A stretch of DNA of 8,462 nt from JAIBBG01 sp031417525 (GCA_031417525.1 JANOVT010000222.1:1-8462); one strand, 5' to 3'; shown: positions 1 to 6,247, numbered from the stretch's first letter. The notes: generated by a model not told the origin, from the sequence alone. A program made the numbers and translations.

Positions 1-944
1 GCAAATGCATCTACGCGCTCGGGTGATGCCTGCTTGTATTCGCCATCATCAATCGGATTGTATTCGATGATGTTAACTTTTACAGGAATGTTTTTGCAAA
101 AATTTGCGAGCTCTTGTGCGTCTTTGATAGAGTCATTAAAATCTTTGAAGATGATGTATTCAAACGTGACACGGTTTTCTGTTTTCGCGTAATAATACCG
201 AAGTGCTTCAGCCAGCGTTTCGAGATTGTTGCTCTCGTTGATGTCCATGATCTTGTTGCGCTTTTCATCATTGGCAGCATGGAGAGACAATGCCAGATTA
301 AACTTCACCTGGTCGTCACCTAGTTTTTTGATCATCTTCGAAATGCCTGCTGTACTCACTGTGATGCGCTGAGGCGACATTCCCAATCCGTCGGGTGATG
401 TAATTTTTTCGATGGATGTCAATACGTTTTTATAATTGAGTAATGGTTCGCCCATTCCCATGTAGACAATATTCGACAACGGAATTTTATAGCGCGACTC
501 TGCTTCGTTTTTTAAGTGCACTACCTGGTCATAGATATCACCCGCCGTGAGATTACGCAGCATTTTTAATCTGCCAGTTGCACAAAATGCGCATGAAAGA
601 CTGCAACCCACCTGCGATGAAATACAAGCTGTCATGCGTGAGTTGGTGGGTATTAATACACCCTCCACCACTTTGCCAGGCTCAACTTCAAACGCGCATT
701 TAATGGTGCGATCGCTACTGATCTGCTGATCGGATAATTTTATTTTTTGTAGCGTAAAATGTTCCGAAAGCAGTTCGCGTGTGGCGACAGAAAGATTCGA
801 CATCTCTTCAAATGATCCGGCAGACTTTTTCCAAAGCCACTCCATCACCTGCTTCGCACGAAATTTTTTGTCCCCCTGAGATTCAAAAAAGGTAGCGAGC
901 TCTTCCGTAGTTAATGTCCGTATGTCTTTGATTCCCTGTATCAT
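1..944 (-). CDS. rlmN: RlmN, 23S rRNA (adenine(2503)-C(2))-methyltransferase, 3' end cut by window edge
   Basis: Cytoplasmic radical-SAM enzyme that methylates C2 of A2503 in 23S rRNA; in known members it also acts on A37 of some tRNAs. The 314 visible residues read from ATG at 944 without interruption. The N-terminal helical RNA-binding part (about 1-95) contains FRAKQVMEWLWKK. The radical-SAM cluster is C114-x3-C118-x2-C121 (VGCSLSCAFCATG), and C107, seven residues before it, matches the methyl-carrying region of the family (E. coli C118). GMGEP (163-167), STAG (197-200) and SLHA (220-223) are the usual SAM-binding motifs. An in-frame TAA lies a short way upstream and no earlier ATG is available, so the ATG at 944 is favoured; there is no clear Shine-Dalgarno. 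About 30-35 C-terminal residues, including the second catalytic cysteine, lie outside the window. The gene for a small exported protein lies 74 nt upstream in the same direction. Confidence 0.97.
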   Translation of the reverse strand, partial: MIQGIKDIRTLTTEELATFFESQGDKKFRAKQVMEWLWKKSAGSFEEMSNLSVATRELLSEHFTLQKIKLSDQQISSDRTIKCAFEVEPGKVVEGVLIPTNSRMTACISSQVGCSLSCAFCATGRLKMLRNLTAGDIYDQVVHLKNEAESRYKIPLSNIVYMGMGEPLLNYKNVLTSIEKITSPDGLGMSPQRITVSTAGISKMIKKLGDDQVKFNLALSLHAANDEKRNKIMDINESNNLETLAEALRYYYAKTENRVTFEYIIFKDFNDSIKDAQELANFCKNIPVKVNIIEYNPIDDGEYKQASPERVDAF

Positions 945-1018
945 CGCGAGCCGCAAAGATACGCCGTCATTGGCTAGTCGGCCTTAGAAGATGAATGCTG
1001 ACAGAGAATCCGTATCCG

Positions 1019-1375
1019 CTAAGACGCGCGATACCTGAATTCTATTCGAAACGCAAACCGCTCACCCGGCTCGAAAGCACCAGACTCCAGCTTCATTTCT
1101 GCAATCCTATGGGTAAGATGCGCTTTTAAATCTTCACTTGCAGCGTTTACCAGTATGGTTTGGAGTTTTCCATTCTCGTCCACAAGCACTTCTGCATATG
1201 CAATCGTTGCATTTGACTTTTCCATTAAATTCTGATCACTCAGATGCTCACCAATGGCAGTTGCCAATACCTTCGTGTTTTGCTGATGTCTGACATCGGG
1301 AGCAGTTGTCGGGGGATTCCCGGCCATCATCCGGGAGGCCAATAGTATGGCCATAATCGTTGTTGATTTTTTCAT
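1019..1375 (-). CDS. Small exported protein, paralogue of the 123-aa protein at 1850-2221
   Basis: Unrecognised 118-aa protein. The N-terminus (MKKSTTIMAILLASRMMA) is basic then hydrophobic, a short and rather weak signal peptide; cleavage near residue 18 is plausible. The mature part is predicted alpha/beta, with a strand-rich segment (about 57-75), a helix rich in charged residues (80-95) and a final strand pair. The end fits MK-x2-S-x5-G-x2-F-x-[FY]-R-x2-FR, which recurs with identical spacing in the protein at 1850-2221. The overall layout (exported, strand-helix-strand-strand) recalls TonB C-terminal-like domains, but that is only an inference. ATG at 1375 is the start; no Shine-Dalgarno is visible. 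It sits 74 nt upstream of rlmN on the same strand and might be co-transcribed with it. Function unknown. Confidence 0.72.
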   Translation of the reverse strand: MKKSTTIMAILLASRMMAGNPPTTAPDVRHQQNTKVLATAIGEHLSDQNLMEKSNATIAYAEVLVDENGKLQTILVNAASEDLKAHLTHRIAEMKLESGAFEPGERFAFRIEFRYRAS

Positions 1376-1392
1376 GACGTTTTTGTTTGTTT

Positions 1393-1440
1393 TTCAGGTC
1401 ACAAATCACGTCACATCATGTTATCTGGTTACGACCTGAA
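1393..1440. promoter_or_regulatory. 8-bp inverted repeat upstream of the 118-aa exported protein gene
   Basis: TTCAGGTC at 1393-1400 is matched by its exact reverse complement GACCTGAA at 1433-1440, separated by 32 nt. The pair lies 18-65 nt upstream of the minus-strand ATG at 1375, where promoter and operator sites would be expected. It could be a bipartite operator or an mRNA-leader stem. No convincing Bacteroidota -7 element (TAnnTTTG) was seen. An 8-bp match at this distance could be chance. Confidence 0.3.
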
Positions 1441-1480
1441 TATTCCATGAAGGTCAATTAAAAGAATAAAAGTGTTAACA

Positions 1481-1508
1481 ATGGTAAATGGGTAATTGTA
1501 AATTATAA
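1481..1508. repeat. Heptanucleotide tandem array 1 (ATKGTAA type)
   Basis: Four contiguous 7-mers: ATGGTAA, ATGGGTA, ATTGTAA, ATTATAA, followed by a further ATG. This is a degenerate short tandem repeat with an exact period of seven. It is the first half of a composite module whose second copy starts at 1588. Confidence 0.7.
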
Positions 1509-1543
1509 ATGCCTTCAGACAAGGTTGATGTATGGATTAATAA

Positions 1544-1583
1544 CTGCTTCGAGCTGTGCGGACTCTGTGAAGCGAAGGCACTT
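1544..1583. repeat. ~39-nt direct repeat, copy 1
   Basis: Begins CTGCTTCGAGCTGTGCGG and ends GAAGCGAAGGC plus a few bases. It aligns over its whole length with 1646-1684, with scattered substitutions and one single-base indel. It follows heptanucleotide array 1 after a spacer that contains TTCAGACAA; the matching spacer of copy 2 has TTCGGACAA. Confidence 0.65.
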
Positions 1584-1587
1584 TTCA

Positions 1588-1614
1588 ATGGTCAATTGTA
1601 AATGGTCAATGAAT
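1588..1614. repeat. Heptanucleotide tandem array 2 (ATGGTCA type)
   Basis: Contiguous 7-mers ATGGTCA, ATTGTAA, ATGGTCA, followed by a degenerate ATGAATT. Same period and core as the array at 1481-1508, and placed at the same relative distance from a copy of the ~39-nt repeat. Confidence 0.7.
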
Positions 1615-1645
1615 TCGGACAACGAGCAAACTAAGGGTTCAAGAG

Positions 1646-1684
1646 CTGCTCCGCGCTCTGTGTGCTCTGCGAAGCCGAAGGCTC
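1646..1684. repeat. ~39-nt direct repeat, copy 2
   Basis: Begins CTGCTCCGCGCTCTGTGTG and ends GAAGCCGAAGGCTCT. Homologous to 1544-1583. The short inverted segment AGCC-GAA-GGCT inside it could form a small hairpin. Together with array 2 it makes the second copy of a roughly 105-nt duplicated module. Confidence 0.65.
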
Positions 1685-1849
1685 TCGAAATACTGGATCC
1701 GTTTGCAACTCATCCTCAAAACGCAAGCAGCCACCGTATACAATTGCCACAAAAAAAACTCTGTGGTTAAATCAAAAAAACTGCCGGTAACGTTTTACCC
1801 GCAGCTCTTCAATTTTAGACCTGTTTATAATAATTGCTACTTGCCTTGT

Positions 1850-2221
1850 TTATTCTTTTGCCCTGAAGACAAAACGGTATTTGAAAATCTGACCGGCGAC
1901 CACTTCATTCGAATCCACCTTCATTTTTTTCACTTGTTTTTCGATGAATTTTTTCACCAATGGATTGCCTGATTGAATCAATACCACATTGACATCGCCT
2001 TTTGGCATTACCTGCAACATCACGTTGGCATTGCCTTCGATGTTTTTTTCATCGCCTTGTGTTGGATAAAAAATGTGTTTGTTTACCTGGCGATCAACAG
2101 CACTTTTCAGTTTCTGTTCTTTGTTCTTTTCCGGTTTGCCTTTGTGAAAATCGGATGTTGCATTTGCATTGAATGTTGTCAATGTTATAATCAGCGAAAG
2201 GATGAGTGCGAGCGTTTTCAT
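1850..2221 (-). CDS. Small exported Lys-rich protein, paralogue of the 118-aa protein at 1019-1375
   Basis: Unrecognised 123-aa protein. The start is placed at ATG 2221 because it gives a textbook signal peptide (MKTLALILSLIITLTTFNANA, cleavage after ANA near residue 21). The frame stays open 11 codons further to an ATG at 2254, but that would put a basic stretch in front of the signal and is less likely. The mature protein is strongly basic and lysine-rich, then strand-forming (NANVMLQVMP, VNVVLIQSG), then a charged helix (LVKKFIEKQVKKMKV), ending with the same MK-x2-S-x5-G-x2-F-x-[FY]-R-x2-FR pattern as its neighbour. Periplasmic or outer-surface location is inferred from the signal peptide. 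It lies 474 nt upstream of that neighbour on the same strand, and its 5' end faces the bactofilin-like gene, so the two are divergently transcribed. Function unknown. Confidence 0.75.
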   Translation of the reverse strand: MKTLALILSLIITLTTFNANATSDFHKGKPEKNKEQKLKSAVDRQVNKHIFYPTQGDEKNIEGNANVMLQVMPKGDVNVVLIQSGNPLVKKFIEKQVKKMKVDSNEVVAGQIFKYRFVFRAKE

Positions 2222-2403
2222 AGTGTTGCTTTTTTTACGAGTGCGTTGTTTCAATTTCAGGAATAAGGCGAAACAGCATCATAAAAAGTTACAGAAAAAT
2301 ATTTCACGCAGAAAAATATCAGAAGGAATATCAGAACTGCGCAGAAATTAATTCCTCGAGAATCCGGCCGAATACAAATTCAAAATATCCTCTTGTGAAT
2401 CCG

Positions 2404-2736
2404 ATGCGACTTTTATCTCCGGCTCAAACCTTCTTTGCACTTTCAAAGAAATTCGTGAAAACAATTCTCGGCAATATCAACGGCAAACTCATCATCAGCG
2501 AAGACACGGATCTGCGCGCCACAGTGCTGGGCGCTGTAGAGGTCTGCAATGGCATCCGATTGCGGATTTATGGTGATGTTACCGGAAATGTGTTAGCCGG
2601 AAAAAATTCGATCTGCCAGGTTTTTGGAATCATTCACGGCAATCTTACTTGTCTTGGCCAAATGGAATTGCGCGGAGAAGTAACGGGGATTGTGACTTCG
2701 GGGGAAATTGTCGGGGAAAAGCGAGATAGTGTGTGA
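2404..2736 (+). CDS. Small bactofilin-like (polymer-forming cytoskeletal type) beta-helix protein
   Basis: A 110-aa protein from ATG 2404; a GTG at 2395 in frame would add three residues. After a 25-residue hydrophobic/basic N-terminal segment, about five turns with a 17-residue period follow, each opening G-x-[VIL]-x-G-x-[VLI]: GNINGKL, VLGAVEV, GDVTGNV, GIIHGNL, GEVTGIV. This is the signature of right-handed beta-helix proteins of the bactofilin type, which polymerise into filaments or scaffolds; here the domain is shorter than in classic bactofilins. Cysteines occur in three successive turns. The last residues (EKRDSV) and the stop lie inside the left arm of a large inverted repeat, so the true tail may have been altered by that repeat. 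It is transcribed away from the 123-aa exported protein and towards dxs, 266 nt before it. Family assignment is by pattern only. Confidence 0.62.
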   Translation: MRLLSPAQTFFALSKKFVKTILGNINGKLIISEDTDLRATVLGAVEVCNGIRLRIYGDVTGNVLAGKNSICQVFGIIHGNLTCLGQMELRGEVTGIVTSGEIVGEKRDSV

Positions 2737-2848
2737 GCGTGCAAGCGCGCCTGTGTGGTCGAGTCGTTGCACGGATAAAACAGCGCCTTCAAGGAAAACT
2801 TTGTCGGGGGCTCACGCTTACACGCTCACACGCTCTCTCGCTTTTCCC
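2714..2848. repeat. Large imperfect inverted repeat built from octamers; possible terminator stem
   Basis: Left arm 2714-2746 and right arm 2816-2848, each 33 nt, are reverse complements with three mismatches; the loop is 69 nt. The right arm is itself a period-8 series: ACGCTTAC, ACGCTCAC, ACGCTCTC, TCGCTTTT (2814-2845). The left arm shows the same period on the other strand. The stop codon of the bactofilin-like gene is inside the left arm. The structure could end transcription before dxs or protect the 3' end of the upstream mRNA; the absence of a U-run immediately after a tight stem argues against a simple intrinsic terminator. Confidence 0.75.
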
Positions 2849-3002
2849 AAACTCCTCTTTGGCTCTTTGGCCGCACCCCAAAATTTGCCAAAGCAATAAT
2901 TTACCACAGGATAATCCTTTTTTGTCCACCTTTTGCGAACTTTGCCGGACAACACTTGTTGTACTCTTCATCAGGCAATGTGACTGAGAAGTGAACCAGA
3001 AC

Positions 3003-4943
3003 ATGAGTAATCAATACACACCGGGCCCATTGCTGGCTCAGATCAATTCGCCAGCCGATCTCAGAGAAAAGCTCAGCGAAGAACAATTGCCGCAGCTCAG
3101 CAAGGAACTTCGCCAGTATATCGTCGACATCGTTTCTGAAAAAGGCGGGCACTTTGGTGCCAGTCTGGGAGTGGTGGAAATGACAGTTGCTCTTCATTAC
3201 GTGTTCAATACTCCATACGATCAACTCATTTGGGATGTCGGCCACCAGGCATACGGACATAAAATTCTCACCGGCCGTCGCGATGTTTTTTTTACCAATC
3301 GGAAATACAAAGGCATTAGCGGTTTTCCGAAAAGAAGCGAAAGTGAATATGACACGTTTGGTGTGGGTCACTCATCGACATCCATCAGCGCTGCAGTGGG
3401 TATGGCTGTTGCTTCCAAAGTGAAAAAAGAAGAGAATCGTCAGATCGTTGCGGTGATTGGTGATGGCGCCATGACAGCAGGTCTTGCTTTTGAAGGATTG
3501 AACCACGGCGGAACAGCGGATGCGAATATCCTTGTCATCCTCAACGATAATTGCATGAGCATCGACCCGAATGTAGGTGCGCTCAAAGAATACCTGACCG
3601 ACATTACCACTTCACACACTTACAACAAAGTGAAAGATGAAGTGTGGAATATGCTCGGCAAACTTTCCAAATTCGGCACGGGTGCGCAGGCCATCGTGCA
3701 CAAGATCAGTGAATCACTCAAAGGTTCTTTGGTGAAAGAAAGTAACTTTTTCGAGTCGCTTAAGTGGAGATATTTTGGACCCATCGATGGCCACGATGTA
3801 GAGTATATGACCAAAGTGTTGCGAGATCTCAAAGACATTCCCGGTCCGAAAATTTTACATTGTGTTACAATGAAAGGCAAGGGTTATGAACCCGCCGAAA
3901 AAGGAAGTCCGACCAAGTGGCATTCACCTGGTATTTTTAATAAAGAAACAGGTGAGATTATCAAGGTGGTTCCAAAATCACCGCAGCCGCCGCTGTATCA
4001 GGATGTGTTTGGTCACACCATTATTGAGCTTGCAGAAAAGAATGAAAAGATTGTAGGTGTAACGCCTGCGATGCCATCCGGTTGTTCACTCAAATTGATG
4101 ATGGAAGCGATGCCCGATCGTGCGTTTGATGTCGGCATTGCCGAACAACACGCCGTGACATTCAGTGCCGGTATGGCCACGCAGGGATTGATTCCGTTCT
4201 GCAATATTTATTCATCGTTTATGCAACGCGCATACGATCAGGTAATCCATGATGTAGCAATGCAAAAATTGCATGTTGTATTTTGTCTTGATCGCGGAGG
4301 ATTGGTAGGTGCGGATGGATACACACACCATGGTGCGTATGATCTAGCGTACATGCGTTGCATTCCGAATATGATTGTGAGTTCACCGATGAATGAAAGT
4401 GAATTGCGAAATCTGATGTATTCTGCACAGTCGGAAAATACAGGGCCATACAGCATTCGTTATCCCCGCGGCAATGGTGTGATGACCGAATGGAAAACTC
4501 CCCTTCAATATATCAAACCGGGCTCTGGAAGAAAAGTACGCAGCGGTTCTGACATCGCATTTCTCACCATCGGTCCGATGGGCAATCAGGCATTGAAAGC
4601 TTGCGAAGAACTCGAAGCCAAAGGACTTTCTGCTGCGCTATACGACATGCGTTTTGTAAAGCCGATCGATGAGTTGTTGTTGCACGAAGTATTCGGCAAA
4701 TTCAAACAAGTGATCACGGTAGAAGATGGTTGCATTCAGGGCGGCATGGGAAGCGCGGTGATTGAGTTTATGGTCGACAATGGATATACCGCTCAAGTGC
4801 GTCGACTAGGCATTCCGGACAAACTCGTTGATCACGGCACGCAGGAAGAACTTTGGGCCGAGTGTCATTATGATATGGCGGCGATGATTGTTGCTGCTTC
4901 CGAGATGATTGGGGAGAAGAAGAGTGGGATGATGAGTGCTTAG
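3003..4943 (+). CDS. dxs: 1-deoxy-D-xylulose-5-phosphate synthase
   Basis: Cytoplasmic thiamine-diphosphate enzyme that condenses pyruvate and glyceraldehyde 3-phosphate to DXP, the entry step of the MEP isoprenoid pathway, also feeding thiamine and pyridoxal synthesis. It is complete: 646 aa from ATG 3003, close to the usual ~620-640. Visible motifs: substrate/cofactor histidine in GGHFGASLG (about 47-55), WDVGHQAYGHK (77-87), the ThDP-Mg motif GDGAMTAG (153-160) running to NDN (181-183), the catalytic glutamate in GIAEQHAVT (E381), the transketolase-like pyrimidine domain with DRGGLVGADG (430-439) and YPRGNG (487-492), and a transketolase C-terminal domain from about 515. A GTG at 2991 in frame adds four residues; ATG is preferred because it is the stronger codon, while AGAAG at 2986-2990 abuts the GTG and is 12 nt from the ATG. 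No frameshift or missing key residue. The gene after it is convergent. Confidence 0.98.
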   Translation: MSNQYTPGPLLAQINSPADLREKLSEEQLPQLSKELRQYIVDIVSEKGGHFGASLGVVEMTVALHYVFNTPYDQLIWDVGHQAYGHKILTGRRDVFFTNRKYKGISGFPKRSESEYDTFGVGHSSTSISAAVGMAVASKVKKEENRQIVAVIGDGAMTAGLAFEGLNHGGTADANILVILNDNCMSIDPNVGALKEYLTDITTSHTYNKVKDEVWNMLGKLSKFGTGAQAIVHKISESLKGSLVKESNFFESLKWRYFGPIDGHDVEYMTKVLRDLKDIPGPKILHCVTMKGKGYEPAEKGSPTKWHSPGIFNKETGEIIKVVPKSPQPPLYQDVFGHTIIELAEKNEKIVGVTPAMPSGCSLKLMMEAMPDRAFDVGIAEQHAVTFSAGMATQGLIPFCNIYSSFMQRAYDQVIHDVAMQKLHVVFCLDRGGLVGADGYTHHGAYDLAYMRCIPNMIVSSPMNESELRNLMYSAQSENTGPYSIRYPRGNGVMTEWKTPLQYIKPGSGRKVRSGSDIAFLTIGPMGNQALKACEELEAKGLSAALYDMRFVKPIDELLLHEVFGKFKQVITVEDGCIQGGMGSAVIEFMVDNGYTAQVRRLGIPDKLVDHGTQEELWAECHYDMAAMIVAASEMIGEKKSGMMSA

Positions 4944-5260
4944 TCAACTGGATCTTTCACGAGCTTGCACCAGTTTCTGTTCCCTCGAAATGTTCACGCC
5001 AAATTGTTCACAAGAAGAAAGTGATGATGCTATCCAGCTTCTTTCCACACGGTGGAATCAGGATTTTCAGGATGAAAGGATTTTCAGGATGAAAGGATTT
5101 TCGGGATAAAATCAGAAGCGCGATTTTAAATTGAAGCTATTCGCAAAAAGGATTTAGTAAACACACCTTGAATGTATAAGGATCAAGCCTCCTGTTCATC
5201 CCGAAAATCCTCTCATCCTGAAAATCCTGATCCTATTATGGGTGCAGGAGAATGAAGTCG
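4944..5260. other. Convergent intergenic region between dxs and the GxxExxY gene
   Basis: No gene. The first ~110 nt after dxs show no tight stem with a T-run. The rest is occupied by the left hairpin repeat (5057-5231), which ends 29 nt from the stop of the minus-strand GxxExxY gene and may act as a two-way transcription barrier for both converging genes. Confidence 0.6.
5057..5231. repeat. Left hairpin repeat of the GxxExxY-flanking family
   Basis: The left arm starts ATCAGG at 5057 and contains three tandem 17-nt units at 5061-5077, 5078-5094 and 5095-5111 (unit GGATTTTCAGGATGAAA; the third is GGATTTTCGGGATAAAA). The right arm 5197-5231 is the reverse complement of the arm with only two units, so one unit has been gained on the left or lost on the right. 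The loop is about 85 nt. Its end (GAATG-TATAAG-GATCAAG...CCTGTTCATCC) aligns with the loop ends of the two right-hand copies, so all three belong to one family in the same orientation. Confidence 0.85.
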
Positions 5261-5623
5261 TCATCTGTATATTCTCTTAAACTGTAAACTTGTAGAACCG
5301 AAATTGATCAAAAGGCCGATCTGGAAATTGTAAGCCTTCACATAGTTTTTTGCTTGCGCGAGGTGAACATCTTCCAGATTGATCACGGCTTTAATTTCTA
5401 CTATAATCTTATCTTCTACGACAAAATCAGCACGTCTTGTCCCAACGCGGGAACCCAAATAAAATATGTCCTGCTCTTTTTCGCGAACAAAAGGGATGTC
5501 GGCCATTCTTAACTCCATTTCCAGGCATCTTTGATAGATAACTTCCTGAAAACCGTTACCAAGGTGGTTGTGAACGCGCATGGCACATCCGTTTACTTTA
5601 TAGGTTAGTTGATCAAGGGTCAT
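5261..5623 (-). CDS. GxxExxY family protein, PD-(D/E)XK nuclease-like
   Basis: Complete 120-aa protein of the GxxExxY family (PDDEXK_3 type). The name-giving motif is G24-F-Q-E27-V-I-Y30. The putative nuclease core is D66 in RRADFVVED, then E76-I-K78 in IIVEIKAV, followed by the AQ-x2-NYVKAY helix (89-98) and the typical ending GLLINFGS-x4-FKRI. These match the D...ExK metal-binding arrangement, so the active site seems intact. Family members are small, abundant in Bacteroidota and of unsettled biological role; nuclease activity is inferred from fold. ATG at 5623 gives the normal family N-terminus (MTLDQLTYKVNGCAMRVHNHLG). The gene stands alone, converges with dxs, and is flanked on both sides by one family of hairpin repeats, which suggests gene and repeats travel or are maintained together. 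Confidence 0.93.
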   Translation of the reverse strand: MTLDQLTYKVNGCAMRVHNHLGNGFQEVIYQRCLEMELRMADIPFVREKEQDIFYLGSRVGTRRADFVVEDKIIVEIKAVINLEDVHLAQAKNYVKAYNFQIGLLINFGSTSLQFKRIYR

Positions 5624-5737
5624 TCGTTCGTCCGTTATATTAGGATGAAGATTGCGGAAAAACGGAATAAGAAAAAACAGATGTTATTCCATAAACACAT
5701 AGTATATGAAATATAAAATTTCAATTTTTCTGCACGC

Positions 5738-5933
5738 ATTGAATAAGCGAGGTTTGCAGAACGGGCAATTATTCCTGAGCGAAATAAATTTCCCTTCACT
5801 CCCTGCCAGCATCAGGATTTTCAGGACAAAAGGATCATCAGGACATCCGAAGCTTTTGTTGAGTACAAAAACTTTGGTCAGTGAGGGATATAAGAGATAG
5901 CAAATCCTATTCATCCTGTTCATCCTTTTATCA
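5738..5933. repeat. Tandem repeat unit, right copy 1 (partly truncated hairpin)
   Basis: Starts ATTGAATAAGCGAGGTTTGC and is followed directly by a second copy beginning with the same 20 bases at 5934, so the unit length is 196. It has a ~73-nt leader, then the hairpin arm from 5811 to 5844, a loop holding GGGATATAAGAGATAGCAAA, and a right arm 5904-5932. The right arm stops short: it lacks the CTGAAAATCCTGAT end present in copy 2, but has an extra 9-nt CATCC-containing segment. Confidence 0.88.
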
Positions 5934-6133
5934 ATTGAATAAGCGAGGTTTGCAGAATGGGCAATTATTCCTGACCGGAATAAATTTCCCTTCACTGCCT
6001 GTCAGCATCAGGATTTTCAGGATAAAAGGATCATCAGGATATTCGAAGCTTTAGTTGAGTACATAAACTCTGGTCAGTGAAAGATATAAGAGATAGCAAA
6101 TCCTGTTCATCCTTTTATCCTGAAAATCCTGAT
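5934..6133. repeat. Tandem repeat unit, right copy 2 (complete hairpin)
   Basis: Same leader as copy 1 with scattered substitutions. Hairpin arms 6007-6040 and 6100-6133 are 34-nt reverse complements with two mismatches; the loop is 59 nt. The right arm ends TCCTGAAAATCCTGAT, mirroring the ATCAGGATTTTCAGGA start of the left arm, and forms the right border of the whole GxxExxY-repeat cassette. Confidence 0.88.
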
Positions 6134-6155
6134 TCCGACAGGGGGGCTGCGGCGC

Positions 6156-6175
6156 AATGATTCGCTTCGCTCATT
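6156..6175. repeat. Small hairpin AATGA...TCATT
   Basis: AATGA at 6156-6160 pairs with TCATT at 6171-6175 around a TTCGC-TTCGC loop. It lies just after the right border of the repeat cassette and a run of six G. Low significance alone; it is one of three short stems in about 100 nt. Confidence 0.4.
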
Positions 6176-6198
6176 ATTCAACGAAAAGGACGCGCGCA

Positions 6199-6211
6199 GG
6201 CCTGAAAGGCC
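6199..6211. repeat. REP-like mini-hairpin 1, GGCCT-GAA-AGGCC
   Basis: Perfect 5-bp stem GGCCT/AGGCC around a GAA loop, followed by six A. The stem-GAA-stem design (xxxCTGAAAGxxx) matches the second hairpin at 6248-6260, and similar 'TGAAA' hairpins are widespread in intergenic DNA of this kind of bacterium (from general familiarity, not a search). Confidence 0.55.
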
Positions 6212-6247
6212 AAAAAATCTTAGAACAAATTGCTGGGAAGAGCCGGA

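Larger units (their letters stand above)
1376..1849. other. 474-base stretch without a credible gene, holding a duplicated repeat module
   Basis: Between the two small exported protein genes. Short open frames here (for example 1525-1770 and 1703-1972 on the plus strand) have repeat-like, low-complexity translations with no recognisable start context or domain, so they are not called. The stretch contains the inverted repeat at 1393-1440 and two copies of a composite module: a heptanucleotide array followed by a ~39-nt element (listed separately). The part from about 1690 to 1849 shows nothing further. Confidence 0.6.

Noticed and set aside
1525..1972. Two overlapping plus-strand open frames between and into the small exported protein genes
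   Set aside because: They run through repeat modules and antisense to the 123-aa protein gene; composition is not protein-like.
2937..2944. GAACTTTG as a possible -7 element for dxs
   Set aside because: One mismatch from TAnnTTTG, but no TTG-type upstream element is found at a suitable distance.
2901..3371. Minus-strand open frame of 156 aa opposite the start of dxs
   Set aside because: Fully antisense to the conserved N-terminal part of dxs; the translation has no recognisable family and is a coding shadow.
5061..5111. Tandem 17-nt units resembling a short CRISPR-type array
   Set aside because: The units are contiguous with no spacers and form one arm of a hairpin; no cas gene is present.
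5684..5995. Minus-strand open frame of 103 aa across the tandem repeat
   Set aside because: It translates both repeat copies, giving the same peptide twice, with no domain or start context; it reflects the repeat and not a gene.
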